From: Lepidonotus clava
Taxonomy: Eukaryota; Annelida; Polychaeta; Phyllodocida; Polynoidae
Length of the DNA: 64,000 nt
NCBI GenBank assembly: GCA_936440205.1
Contig: OW387146.1
Location: forward strand, 48,784,426-48,848,425
Direction: 5' to 3'
Below are positions 1 through 9,985 of this stretch, piece after piece. A model generated the notes under the pieces. It searched no databases, had not been told where the DNA came from, and worked only from the letters and a program-made list of their open reading frames with translations. The position numbers and the translations under genes were made by a program. Within the stretch, counting starts at the first letter, position 1. Every line of letters begins with the position of its first letter.

Positions 1-185
1 AGGTGTGACCTACACCTTACCATTGCCTTTCACAAGCTGTGCAGCTTTTATAGCATACACCAAATGGAAAAGAAAACACAAACATCAAGAACTTGTTTCC
101 TCTTCTAGCCATTCATGAGCACGTGCACCCATAGTTAAGTACTTGAAGCACAACTTGATGTTGACTTTCAATTTTTGATTACAGC

Positions 186-942
186 TCGGACCTCTTTGGC
201 AGCAGCCCAGGGGACAGCAGCGTGCACAGTAATGCGGACTGGGAGTGCTTCCTTTGCGGAGAAGAACCCTCAAAGGTAATTATAGGGATGACCCCCGAAC
301 TATTGAATGGCTGGCAATCAACCTGTTACTATTTCAATGGATTTTAGATGCATAATCTTATGGTGTTCATTTACAAAAAGAGATATATAGAGTGGTACCT
401 GCACAACTGTTAAGCCTACATTATTGACTAAAACTCTACTTTAAACTTGAATGCAATAAAAGAGACGCCGAGACAGTATATATACGGACTGTGATATATG
501 CTGAAAGGTTATAAACAAACTTGTAATATATTCAATTAGAGAGACCGGGAGTACCTGAAAAATGCGCGTGATGACGACATGGACACCTACAACAGGGAAT
601 TCCATGTATTTGCTCCGCGAAGAGTATTCTTCGACAAGAAGTATAGGTATGTATTAAATCCCAAGGGGTCTTATAATTTGTCTCATGATAGTAAGGTCAA
701 AAATAATATAAAGCGCATGTCATCCCTCGTCTATCTTTAGTCAATATATTTCACACTGATGGCCGGTATTGAACAAAAGGGAAAAAAACATTCGCAAAAG
801 GCCATGATGAACTGATTTAATTTGCAGAATATACCTAGTGTGCAGCTACTGCAACGCTGTGCTTCACCCGCCGTTTGCTGAATATGAGCCTGCATCGATG
901 CTGGTGAGCAAGGTTATCTGTGAGAGGTGTGCAACAGAATAG
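186..942 (+). CDS. 3' exons of a small Cys-rich protein, paralogue of the gene near 61 kb
   Basis: I do not recognise a named family. Three exon-like blocks with GT/AG borders are seen: about 186-281, 550-647 and 827-942. The first encodes an acidic stretch with WECFLCGEE, the second contains REYLKNARDDD, and the third carries YLVCSYCNAVLHP and CERCATE before a stop. The phases agree: block 1 ends in phase 0, and block 2 ends in a split AG|A codon that block 3 completes. The gene at 60.7-61.8 kb uses the same split codon and has YLVCNYCGRCYH and CEWCAED at the same place, so the two are homologous. The CxxC...H...CxxC spacing suggests a small zinc-binding fold. The 5' end lies outside the window or in unrecognised exons. 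It may be cargo of a related transposon rather than a host gene. Confidence 0.6.
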
Positions 943-944
943 GT

Positions 945-2030
945 GAGTGTATGTTTAAGGTTAGGCACTTTTAACTAAAACACTGTCGACTCTGTGGTAG
1001 AACCCATACGCATGCTCGAAACAAGTAAGACCTGTTTACCCATTGCAGTGATTTTTAGATCTAGAGGAGTATTAGTTAATTGCACCCCTTAAACGGACTA
1101 GGGTGGCTAAAAGTGAGTTCCCTACATAAGGAGATGCATAAGGACTGTATGTGTAATATTATATGTTATTAGTTATATATCTGATTATATATCGGCCGGG
1201 CTAATTTCAGTTAATGATTGTTGTTTGAGTGTGGACTCTGGAATGTATAACGAACTGTTTTACTTTTCATCCCAGAACAGGGACTCCATAGGCCGGCTTG
1301 TGCCTGAAGGTGACAACTGTTCCTTAGGCGCAAAAAATGATGATGGTTGCAGCTGCTTTATACTGTGCAAACCGATGACGGCTGTATTTAATTATATATA
1401 TATACGTTTTTACTATACCAACAGTGTGATATTTAGTTTGAGTTTACATAATATTATTTATTTATGCCTGACAAGATTTTTGAATAAACTATGTATGTTT
1501 GCAAGAAGAACTTCAGCTAATTTGTTTTGTACATGTCTTAGAACAGAAGTGAGATGTCTGTGGCAAACACATGAATTATAGTTTTGGAGAGTGATTTTTT
1601 GTTTTTAAAGTTTTATTTTGTAATAACATCAGGGTTAACCCTGGTTTTCAGTGTATTAAATGAAAGAAAAATAGTATATGAACATTCAAAGTTGAAACAA
1701 GCATCAAGTGATTGACTATCATACATTGAGCAAATACCAGTTTGTTATCTCAGCAGTCAGATCCAAACATGATAATAACAAATACTAGCAAAATGAATTA
1801 CTTGTATCAAAGCATCACTTCCTTTTGCAAACATGTACAAATCAGGCAGTAGATACAAGCAATCTAGAATGATTTTATAACCATCAGTGCGATCTATATC
1901 AATAACATTTATATTTCTCATAAATTCAAAAATAAATGACGGATCAAAGCAAACTATCACAAACAGTAAACGGTACAATCAATGCCATATACTATACCAA
2001 ATAATGATAACCTATGTGTCTATTTCTAAT
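945..2030. other. AT-rich stretch without a recognisable gene
   Basis: The short open frames here (for example 1225-1581) have low-complexity, unstructured translations and no family motif. I see no terminal repeats or tRNA-like boxes. Confidence 0.5.
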
Positions 2031-2034
2031 TACT

Positions 2035-2430
2035 TCAGCTGAGAAAATCTCTATAGCGTCTGTAAATTTCTTTTATACGACGTTTAAATATTAATATTAT
2101 CTGACTTGAACAATTTTGTAACTCCACATCCAAATTATCCCATACGGTGGAACCAATATAAAAGGGACTTCTCATATAACTTGTTGTAAGTTTAGCAGGC
2201 AAAATAAATTTCTTTTTCAAGTGTGAGTGGGTAACGCGAACTGGTTTGGCAACCATATCTTCCTTAAGACTTCTAACATACATCAAATTTAATAGCTGAG
2301 CGTGCCAACGCTGTTCCAGACTGGATAGATGCAATTTTGAACATGGCGCCGATTGAGTAAGGCGGGAGTGCGTGGGCCGGTCAGCGTTTATCGGAGATCT
2401 CTGTTGATATACAACGTACTGAATCACCAT
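2035..2430 (-). pseudogene. LINE ORF2 C-terminal tail, 5'-truncated
   Basis: The minus-strand frame encodes the far C-terminus of a non-LTR retrotransposon ORF2. It contains SLEQRWHAQLLNLMYVRS, then SPFYIGSTVWDNLDVEL and a basic tail FKRRIKEIYRRYRDFL. The same order (SLEQR..LL.LM, then a W(N/D).L block, then a basic end) occurs in the ORF2 tails of LINE-C and LINE-E in this window. No endonuclease or RT core remains; the fragment stops where LINE-A begins at about 2440. Confidence 0.7.
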
Positions 2431-2511
2431 TTTCGCTCAGTTTATCAGGGAAACTCATGTGAACACGTACAATCTAATAATTAACATGTGTTTATCTTGG
2501 ATTTACGTGGA

Positions 2512-3927
2512 ATGCCGCCTAAAACTAGAAGTGGATCGCTCACACTGAAACCCGCGAGGTCACCCTGCGACCTGGAAGTACAACATACGCAAACCATAAC
2601 AAAAACATTGGAAATGGCGTCTGGTGGGGGTGATCCCGAAGTGGTAAGCACTGAAGATTTACTGAAATCTATTTTATCAAACCAAAAATCAGCTGAAATA
2701 AAATTGGACGATTGTTTGTCAAAAATAGACGATTCCATCGAGAAATCAGCATCCACAATGAACAACTACATCAAGTCAAATGATAAACGATTTATGAACA
2801 TGGAGGTGGAGATGACGAAAGCAATAAACGATGTAAAGGAACTATCGGCCAGGGTTAAAACGCTAGAGGAAAATCTGAAGACTACCTCTGATGAGCTGGG
2901 GACTACCCAAGAAGAACTACTGGCAACCAGGCGTGATCTAAAGCTTAAAACTCAAGTCATCGAGAAGCTGGATCGTAAATTTGTCCAAGAGGAGGAAGAA
3001 CTCAAACGATGCTTAATTATTCTTGATGGGGTTCCAGAAAAAATTGCTAAAAAACGAAAAAAAATAGCTTTGGATTTACTCGCAGATCTGAACATTGATC
3101 ACAAGGATAGTGATATCGTAGCAGCATACAGACTGGGTGTAGTGAAGGATTAATATACCCAACCAAGATCCATTAGGATCCATTTCGCTGGTAGCTCATT
3201 TAAAGGTGAAATATTCAAAAACATTGGTAAATTGAAACTGAAAGACAATTGGAAGGGGATCTACATCACTGACTTGATGACTCAGCAAGAACAAAATGAG
3301 AGAAGGGACCTGAGATGTATCTTTGCTACCTTAAAATCTCAAAAGAAGGATGTTAAATTAAGTGGAAACCAACTTATAATTGATGGCAAAAAATTCACTC
3401 ATAAGGACATTAACAATTTGCCGTATGGCATCACTATGGAGACTGTCAAAATTATAAGAGTGCATGATGGGTTGGCTTTCCAATCCCATCATGCATATCT
3501 GTAGAACATATACCCTTGCAAAATTAAATATCAAGATATTGACTATAAATCATCAGAACATCTGTACTATGCCAAAATGGCACGATATCATGGGAGGCTA
3601 GATTTAGTAGATGACATAATTGAGGCTGTTGATGGGTACCATGCCAAAAAAATTGGGAAAACAATAAAAATAGGGGATAGATGGGAAGAAGACAAACTGA
3701 AAATCATGCGGTTGGTAATACGATTGAAATTTGACCAGAACGACTCGTTGAGAGATAAATTATTACAAACTAGAGGATTTTTGTATGAGGCTACCAAAGG
3801 GGACACATTTTCTTGTGGGTTTACCTCAGGGCAACACGAAAAAATTAACCAGGAAAATGTAAAGCATGGGAACTGGTTGGGAAAAATCATCTGTGAATAC
3901 AGAGATGCAATTCTTAATAGAGTGTAA
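2512..3927 (+). pseudogene. LINE-A ORF1: coiled coil, L1-ORF1p-like core and NADAR domain
   Basis: One frame runs from ATG 2512 (MPPKTRSGSL) to a stop at 3925-3927, broken by in-frame stops at 3151-3153 and 3502-3504 with no frameshift. In order it encodes a Lys/Glu-rich coiled coil (about 2760-3000), an RRM-like segment starting CLIILDGVPEK, and a C-terminal-domain-like part ending LIIDGKKFTHKDINNLP. From about 3490 a NADAR (YbiA-like) domain follows: NIYPCKI, SSEHLYYAKMARYHG, KIMRLVIRLKFDQN, LLQTRGFLYEATKGD and NWLGKIICEYRDA. These match the family's SNFYP, EHYYQA.K, KF.QN, L..T....L.EA and LG..LM..R blocks. In an intact copy the first parts would bind element RNA. NADAR families act on ADP-ribose-type or riboflavin-pathway N-glycosidic substrates. 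The role in a LINE is unknown. Confidence 0.8.
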
Positions 3928-4344
3928 ATAATATAAGTTAATGTTGGACTTGTATAGATATGGTTTCTTGCAATATGAATATTATATTAGTGTTGACATA
4001 TTATGAGTTGTATCGTTGGGAGGTTTCCCTATTAGAAACGCATCAATTCTTGTTCATCTAGTAATTTGTATACGTATGAAGCCATTTTAGTCCACATAAA
4101 CTAGAACTTGGATTATGAATTATGTTGATATTGGACGAAATTTGATTATATATTGATTTGATTATGTGAAATGCTGTAGACCACCCCCACTCGTACCTAA
4201 TCTTAACAGCTCATTTGCTTAGTGTCTAATTTATATAATCATTCATGTTGATATCAAATGATAGGGGAATTATTATCCGATACTATCACTTTAAAATAAA
4301 TCTGGTATACAACTGACATGATTATGTTTGTATGTACAAATGAT

Positions 4345-5456
4345 TGATTATAATAATACTAAAGGATTGAAAATTGCTCATCTTAATATAAGAAGTATAG
4401 CAAATAAGTGGGATCTTATAGAAGCAACGTTTTTAAAATAGTGGTATTGATGTCTTGGGTTTTTCTGAGACATGGTTACATGCTAAACTACCATCACAGC
4501 TTTTTGAATTTAAAAATAAGTACTCATTGGTAAGGTATGATAGGAAATGGAGTGATGATGATAATCTCAATGTAACAAATCCCAAAAAAGGAGGGGGCTT
4601 ATGTTTATATGTTAATAATAAATATGATTATTCAGAAACGATATATGCACATCTGAACATCAGCTCAATAGATGCTGAGATGCAGCCAAAAACCTAATAA
4701 GAAAATACTTATTTGTAATGTATATAGGCCTCCTCAGGGTAATCTTCAGAAGTTCCTAGATATATTGGATAACACATTATCGGGCCTAAATTTGAATAAA
4801 TTAGAAATTATTATCATGGGGGATTTTAACCTTGATATAAGGATACTCATAATAAATATAGTAAAGAATTTAAGAATGTAGTTAAAGGGGCATTCTCGTC
4901 CCTGACGTCGTCGCCGCTGGCTACGTTGTAACCATCTCATTAACCCGCCAAATTCGCGACGTGACCAATAACGTCGCCGAATTACGTTCCAAAAGTGCAA
5001 AACACGTCGCCGGCCGTCGCGTCGTTAAGCTAACGTCGGCGTATGTAAGCCTAGAAACCGACGGACGAGAATGCCCCTTTAAGCAATATGGTCTTCGACA
5101 ATTGATCAAGGAACCAACTAGAGTAACTAATACCACGAGTGCTTGTATAGATCTAATTTTAACTAATTCTAATATTATTCAAAATGTTAGAGTGGTAGAT
5201 ATGAATCTGAGTGATCATTCGATGATAGTTTTTATTTGGAAAAGGATCCCCATGAAAAGAACTAAATGTGATTTCACAGGGTGCAGTTATAGAAACTATG
5301 ATAGAAATGCATTTCAAAATTATTTGAGAGATTCTAATTGGGCTCAATTTCACAACACACATAATATTACGGACAAATGGAATATCTTACTTTCAAAAAT
5401 ATTGTACTACATTGATATACAAAACATAACATTCACCGAGTTAATCAACTCCGCAT
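4345..5456 (+). pseudogene. LINE-A ORF2 endonuclease part, RT absent
   Basis: This is the remnant of an apurinic/apyrimidinic-type endonuclease domain. It opens with LKIAHLNIRSIANKWDLI, followed by VLGFSETWLH, GGGLCLYVNN, ICNVYRPPQGN, MGDFNLDI, TSACIDLILTNS and LSDHSMIVF. These are the usual metal-binding and catalytic blocks of the fold. The frame is interrupted near 4431 and 4697, and a MITE occupies 4886-5078. Similarity ends inside the hairpin at 5421-5495, and nothing resembling RT follows before the poly(A). Confidence 0.8.
4886..5078. mobile_element. 193-bp MITE with 16-bp TIRs and TTAA target duplication
   Basis: The ends are perfect 16-bp inverted repeats, AGGGGCATTCTCGTCC and its complement. 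They are flanked by TTAA at 4882-4885 and 5079-5082. TTAA duplication fits piggyBac, Sola3 or Kolobok-type transposases; the AGGGG end does not let me choose. The interior repeats the word ACGTCGCC and close variants several times. It was inserted into the LINE-A endonuclease region and so is younger than that copy. Confidence 0.85.
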
Positions 5457-5495
5457 AATATGTGGAGTTGATTAACTCGGTAAATGTTATGTTTT
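5421..5495. repeat. Near-perfect 35-bp-arm hairpin
   Basis: The arms at 5421-5455 and 5461-5495 are reverse complements with only one or two mismatches, around the 5-nt loop TAATA. The hairpin lies exactly where LINE-A coding similarity ends and its 3' UTR begins. Confidence 0.85.
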
Positions 5496-5750
5496 AAATT
5501 ATATACATAAGCTATATGCTGTTTTATACCTAGCTACAAATTGGTGTTTATGTTATGTAATGAATGATTTTAATATAATTATTGTTAGTAAGTCTTTTAA
5601 TAACAAATATGGGTTCATGTTTACATGGTTTTCTGTGATTAATATTGGTCAAAGTATTTTTATAGTTTGACAACTCAGATGTAAAACGAAAACAAGTTTG
5701 TAACTTACTTTTATGTCTGAATAAACAATTGAATTAAAAAAAAAAAAAAA

Positions 5751-5889
5751 TGTAGGCAATCAATAGTAACATGATCATTTAGGCTTTTATTATACTTTTT
5801 CGGAATTGCTGAATAGGCATACAGTGACGGCCTAGACTGTGGTAATATTTTTTCTGTATTACCACAGTGTGGTAATACAGGAAAGTAGT
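5751..5889. other. Spacer with a short TGTGGTAATA inverted repeat
   Basis: GTGGTAATA near 5839, TATTACCACA near 5858 and TGTGGTAATA near 5869 give a small hairpin plus an extra direct copy just before the GCGACCTAGTT cluster. No coding signal is seen. Confidence 0.45.
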
Positions 5890-5975
5890 GCGACCTAGTT
5901 TTCGAACCAATGAAAAACGCCATAACTAGGTCGCGAGGGTGTCGCGACCTAGTTAAATCCACTCGCGACCTAGTT
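5890..5975. repeat. Four copies of GCGACCTAGTT upstream of the Crypton ORF
   Basis: Copies lie at 5890-5900 (+), 5924-5934 (-), 5944-5954 (+) and 5965-5975 (+). Copies 1 and 2, and copies 2 and 3, are inverted pairs; copies 3 and 4 are direct, 21 bp apart. The cluster ends 291 bp before the tyrosine recombinase start. The arrangement resembles recombinase arm or core sites, but this is inference. Confidence 0.6.
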
Positions 5976-6266
5976 TAATCTTGACCAAAACAAACCCTTT
6001 ACCAGATCATTTTTATTCATTTTCTGCCAAATTAAACAGTCTTTTTATGGCAGAATGCTATCCAGACCTTCCCAAACACATGTTACATAAAAAAAAACCT
6101 TTCCCGACGGCCCCGAGGCACTTTAAACCAATGAAAATGCATCTAGGACCCCACGTGACGTCAACAAACGCTGACGGCCGCCGTTTCCAAATTCACGGAC
6201 GTCTAAAAATAGCAGAAAAAGGTCTGAAAAGTCTACAAAACCCGGTAAAGGTGATGTAAAAACATC

Positions 6267-8447
6267 ATGGATAGCTTTTTCATCGACCTCACAGACTGTG
6301 ACATTCGTGCTATGCTCATGTTTGATTCAGACAGCTCAGAGACAGACCTCACTACTGCTTTGGACACTTTTGAAGTTTGTCAACTTTTTGATCATCCAGA
6401 CACAGAGCCTACCTTTCCCATAACTGACCAGCAAAGGGCTGAAAATCAACAGCAAAGGTATGAAAATCATCAGGAAAGGGCTGAAAATCATCAGGAAAGG
6501 GCTGAAAATCATCAGGAAAGGGCTGAAAATCATCAGGAAAGGGACGAAAACGTGCCGCGGACGCCAGAAAACGTGCCGCGGACGTCAGAAAACGTGCCGC
6601 GGACACCCGTGAATGTGCCGCCGACCTACGACACCATCTCCGAAGATGGAGGGAACATTTCAGGAATGGATTGTATGGATTTTGAGGACCCCCCCTACAT
6701 TCCAGAGGATACTGACAGTGAAGATGGGTATGAGGAGGACCTGGAGGAGGAGGAGGAGGGCCCTGAGGATGAACAACAGGATCAGGAGCACCAGGACATC
6801 ACTGAGGACAACATAGACAACTACATAAAATCAGGAAAAAACAAGAACACCACAAGGAAGACCGAACAAGTTGTGAAAAGGTTCACAGAATACTGTAAAG
6901 GTCAGGGCTCAGAGGACTTTCTACAGTTGCCCCCTGGAAACCTGAATGTGCTGGTAAGTGCCTTCATCATGACAGTGAAAAAAAAAGATGGGGGTGAATA
7001 TGAGCCAGATACACTCACAGGGATGTTTGGGGCCATAGACAGGCACCTCAAGGGCAACAAGCATGGCTACAGCATGAAGGAAAGCCCTGAATTTGAGTCC
7101 AGCAGGGATGTTCTGGCCACAAAAAGAAAGGAACTGAAAGGGAAAGGGTATGGGAACAAGTCCAACAGGTCAGACCCCCTTACAGCAGAACATGTCAACC
7201 TTTTCTGGGAAAAAGGGGCAATTTCCATGGACAAACCAGAACCATTACAAAGGGGCCTATTCCTGTACATGGTTGAATGCTTTGGCCTCAGAGGCATCCA
7301 TGAGGGAAGGCAACTCTGCTGGGATGACATAGTAAAGGTCTCTGACGAAAATGGCTACGTGTACTTGACCTTTAACGAGCGTTTCTCCAAGACACGCCAG
7401 GATGGGGGGGATTGTCGCAAGTTTGTGCCGAAACTGTTCGCAAATGAAAGGCACCCAGAGCGGTGTGCCATCAAGATGTACGACATCTTCAAGGCACACA
7501 GGCCCCCCAAGATGGCCAACCCCAATGACCCTTTCTTCTTGGCCATTAACAAGTCAAAAGGGGCAACTACGTGGTATAAGGCCCAACCCCTGGGAATCCA
7601 CAACCTCAGCCAAATTGTCAAGAAAATGGCGAAGCAGTGCAACATCACCGGTGTGAAGCTGACAAATCACAGCATCCACAAGAAAACCTGCACGGATCTC
7701 CTTCACAGCGGGGTGAATCCCACTGTGATTTGTCAGCTCACAGGACACAACAACACAGCATCTCTAAACAACTATGCAACTGCAGACATGGCGATGCAGT
7801 ACGAGATGTTTGACCTTCTCACCAGTGATGAGGAGAGGGCCAGACTCTCCAAAAAAAGGGCCCTACCTTCTGCCCTCCATCGCAGTGGTGTCTCCATGGC
7901 CCTTCAGCATCCAGGGTTCGTGTCCGGTGCCCTTGGTGCCCCTCCTCCTGCCCCCAACCAAGGTGAACAATGCGCAACTCCTCCAGGAGGGCCAGCAATT
8001 GAAGCACCAAGGCCTACCACCTCTCCTATGAGGCAGGGTGCCACGCCCCCTCCCATAGCATCACCCCACAACAGTACAACTCCTCCAGGAGGGATAAATC
8101 CAGCAGTGATGGCCCTAAGTCCAGCGGTCAGGGCCCTAAGTCCAGCGGTCAGGGCCCTAAGTCCAGCGGTCAGGGCCCTAAGTCCTCCAGGGCAGGCGGC
8201 GGCGACTCCAGGGCAGGCGGCGGCGACTCCAGGGCAGGAGGCGGCGACTCCAGGGCAGGCGGCGGTCACTCCAGGGCAGGCGGCACCATCCATGAACATC
8301 GTCCCAGCTGCAGCTGGATCAGCTGCCTTGTTCCAGTCATCCTCCTCCAGCCTCTCACAGGCCTCGGCGCTGCTGAGTGGGGCAGTCTTCCACGGCTCTG
8401 TCAATATAAATTTCAATTACTACAGTGGGAACAATCAACAAATGTGA
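6267..8447 (+). CDS. Crypton-like tyrosine recombinase (DUF3504/ZMYM-type catalytic domain), 726 aa
   Basis: One uninterrupted frame, probably the transposase of a Crypton DNA transposon or a gene derived from one. Residues 1-60 are acidic. About 60-117 are 7-residue repeats (AENHQER, then ENVPRTP). About 125-180 are very acidic. The recombinase core covers roughly 185-515: a SAM-like N-part (VVKRFTEYCKGQG), then Arg342 in FGLRGIHEGRQL, His468 in TNHSIHKKT, His494 in LTGHNN and Tyr503 in LNNYA. These correspond to the R..HxxR..H..Y residues, except that the second Arg is replaced (HSIH, where relatives have HSAR). The C-terminal 200 residues are Pro/Ala-rich with two more 7-residue arrays. 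ATG 6267 is the first Met of the frame. Losing the second Arg could mean an inactive enzyme, as in host ZMYM/QRICH-type relatives. Confidence 0.85.
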   Translation: MDSFFIDLTDCDIRAMLMFDSDSSETDLTTALDTFEVCQLFDHPDTEPTFPITDQQRAENQQQRYENHQERAENHQERAENHQERAENHQERDENVPRTPENVPRTSENVPRTPVNVPPTYDTISEDGGNISGMDCMDFEDPPYIPEDTDSEDGYEEDLEEEEEGPEDEQQDQEHQDITEDNIDNYIKSGKNKNTTRKTEQVVKRFTEYCKGQGSEDFLQLPPGNLNVLVSAFIMTVKKKDGGEYEPDTLTGMFGAIDRHLKGNKHGYSMKESPEFESSRDVLATKRKELKGKGYGNKSNRSDPLTAEHVNLFWEKGAISMDKPEPLQRGLFLYMVECFGLRGIHEGRQLCWDDIVKVSDENGYVYLTFNERFSKTRQDGGDCRKFVPKLFANERHPERCAIKMYDIFKAHRPPKMANPNDPFFLAINKSKGATTWYKAQPLGIHNLSQIVKKMAKQCNITGVKLTNHSIHKKTCTDLLHSGVNPTVICQLTGHNNTASLNNYATADMAMQYEMFDLLTSDEERARLSKKRALPSALHRSGVSMALQHPGFVSGALGAPPPAPNQGEQCATPPGGPAIEAPRPTTSPMRQGATPPPIASPHNSTTPPGGINPAVMALSPAVRALSPAVRALSPAVRALSPPGQAAATPGQAAATPGQEAATPGQAAVTPGQAAPSMNIVPAAAGSAALFQSSSSSLSQASALLSGAVFHGSVNINFNYYSGNNQQM
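6430..6610 (+). repeat. 21-bp in-frame coding repeats
   Basis: About five copies of GCTGAAAATCATCAGGAAAGG are followed by three copies of GAAAACGTGCCGCGGACGCC-type units. Both have a 21-bp period, so the reading frame is kept. Confidence 0.85.
8098..8290 (+). repeat. Two further 21-bp coding arrays
   Basis: Four units of GCGGTCAGGGCCCTAAGTCC type (reading ALSPAVR) are followed by five units of CCAGGGCAGGCGGCGGCGAC type (reading AATPGQA), each with a 21-bp period inside the recombinase C-terminus. Confidence 0.85.
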
Positions 8448-8555
8448 AGTCCGGGCAAAGTCTAAGAAATCCGGGCAAAGTCTAAGAAATCCGGGCAAAA
8501 TCTAAGAAATCCGGGCGAAAATCTAAGAAATCCGGGCGAAATCCGGGCAAAATCC
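8446..8555 (+). repeat. 20-21-bp minisatellite after the recombinase stop
   Basis: The unit CCGGGCAAAGTCTAAGAAAT is repeated about five times with small changes, starting two or three bases after the stop codon. It continues the short-period repeat pattern of the ORF end into the 3' UTR. Confidence 0.8.
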
Positions 8556-8629
8556 GACATAGTTTAAGAAATATTCAAAGTTAAATAATATCTATAAGAT
8601 TCCGGGGCCTCTTGTCCTTGTTGAAGATG

Positions 8630-9062
8630 TAAATATCAATCTATATAAGAAATGAGAAGGTTGTACTTAGCTTTGAGGCGTCCTGCCACTGTTGCAGGGA
8701 AAAGCTGCGCCGTTGCAGGACTGATGGGCGCCGTTGCAGGCCCTGGAATGAAATAATAGTGAAAATAATTCAAAGTCATTTTTTCAAACTTGTAAAATAT
8801 TCTAAGGTAAAATTGACCAAACCAAGGTGTTCTCGATGTACATATGTAATGTAGTTCATCAAAATAATGTATTTTATCGAGTAATTTAGTACGTTTTCTC
8901 CGAGTTGAAGTTGTAAAATTCAATCTATATAAGAATACTGAAAGTTGTACTGACCTTTGACCCGACCCGACCTGACCCGAGGAGGTCGCTTGTACTTGCA
9001 CTGTTGCCGGGCGCCTGTTGCAGGGCCCTGTTGCCGGGAGGCTGGAAGTTAATAAATCCTGA
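8630..9062. repeat. Two diverged copies of a roughly 280-bp tandem unit
   Basis: TCAATCTATATAAGAA recurs at about 8637 and 8920, each time followed by a GTTGTACT word and then GTTGCAGG/GTTGCCGG runs. I see no gene in it. Confidence 0.5.
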
Positions 9063-9870
9063 ATGTCAAGATCTCACTTGCACACACGTTGTTCTCCACG
9101 TACTTCTCCACGTAAATAATCCATTCTCCACATAAATATGTAATATTTTGAAGCAATTCTGGCGGGTGGAAGAAGTGGCTTCTCGGCGTAAGCACCGGCA
9201 AGCATGGCGGCGGGCGCGCGAGCTGGCGAGTAAAATACCCAATCTTCTTGGTCGAATAATTCCATATTCAGGCGATGACACGTAAATTTCACACGTCCTC
9301 GTACATCCCGGGTATGTTATTCACGTGCAGCAACCAGGAATTGCTCGTAGATTGCCGATTTCCAGCGTAAAATGAAGAAATCCCGGAGATCAAATTCGTC
9401 TCTTCGCGCCATAACCGCCGGCTTGTTCAAACGGAAAGTAGGTCATTCGGCCGCATCACTCCGGTCAATTGTAGTCCGCCGCGCGAAATAGTCCCAAATG
9501 AATCCGGCCCGTCGAATAATTTTAAAGGCTAATAATTAAAAATAATTATGGAATATCTTTCACTGAGCCTGTACAATGGCGACAAATTATAAAAATACCC
9601 AAATACTTCGATAATTTCCAAAGACAGAGCCTTTTCACCGGCGCGAACCCGCGTAAGAATACCAGAAAGTCTGAAGTCGGCGTGAAGTCGGTCAAATAGC
9701 CTCTGCGCCTTCATCAAACGTAGTCCGCCGCGCATATAGTTCCAAATGAATGGCGCTGGTCGAATAAATTGATGGTGTACAGATGGTCAAGAACTGCTCA
9801 AATCTCTTCTTTATATGTCCTTTAACCTTCTCAATTCCGAAAAAGTATAATAAATACACAACCCAACTCG
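9063..9870. other. No gene seen; repeated GTAGTCCGCCGCGC segments
   Basis: Two related segments of about 50 bp, at about 9471-9521 and 9720-9770, share GTAGTCCGCCGCGC, CCAAATGAAT and GTCGAATAA. A diverged relative lies near 41106. This suggests an old dispersed repeat. Confidence 0.4.
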
Positions 9871-9985
9871 TGTGTAGATACGGATGGCCGGATCACCCGA
9901 GGCGGGAAGGAGATCACTACTCGTGCTTCGCACTCGTAGTGATCTCCTTCCCGCCTCGGGTGATCCGGCCATCCGTATCTACACA
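9871..9985. repeat. Perfect 50-bp-arm palindrome
   Basis: The arms 9871-9920 and 9936-9985 are exact reverse complements around the 15-nt loop TCGTGCTTCGCACTC. The open frames that cross it on both strands give the same peptide only because of the palindrome. Confidence 0.95.

Larger units (their letters stand above)
2440..5750 (+). mobile_element. LINE-A: non-LTR retrotransposon with NADAR-bearing ORF1, RT region missing
   Basis: This is a non-LTR retrotransposon copy. It runs from a short leader through ORF1 (2512-3927) and an apurinic-type endonuclease region (about 4345-5456) to a 3' UTR with AATAAA at 5720 and an A-run at 5736-5750. The poly(A) end marks the 3' terminus. The reverse-transcriptase segment is absent: coding similarity stops at a 35-bp-arm hairpin (5421-5495) and resumes only as 3' UTR. 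A MITE is inserted at 4886-5078. The copy is dead: two in-frame stops in ORF1, interruptions in the endonuclease, and no RT. Confidence 0.8.

Noticed and set aside
7904-8416. Minus-strand 170-codon frame
   Set aside because: It is a shadow of the Crypton-like ORF caused by the repeat arrays.
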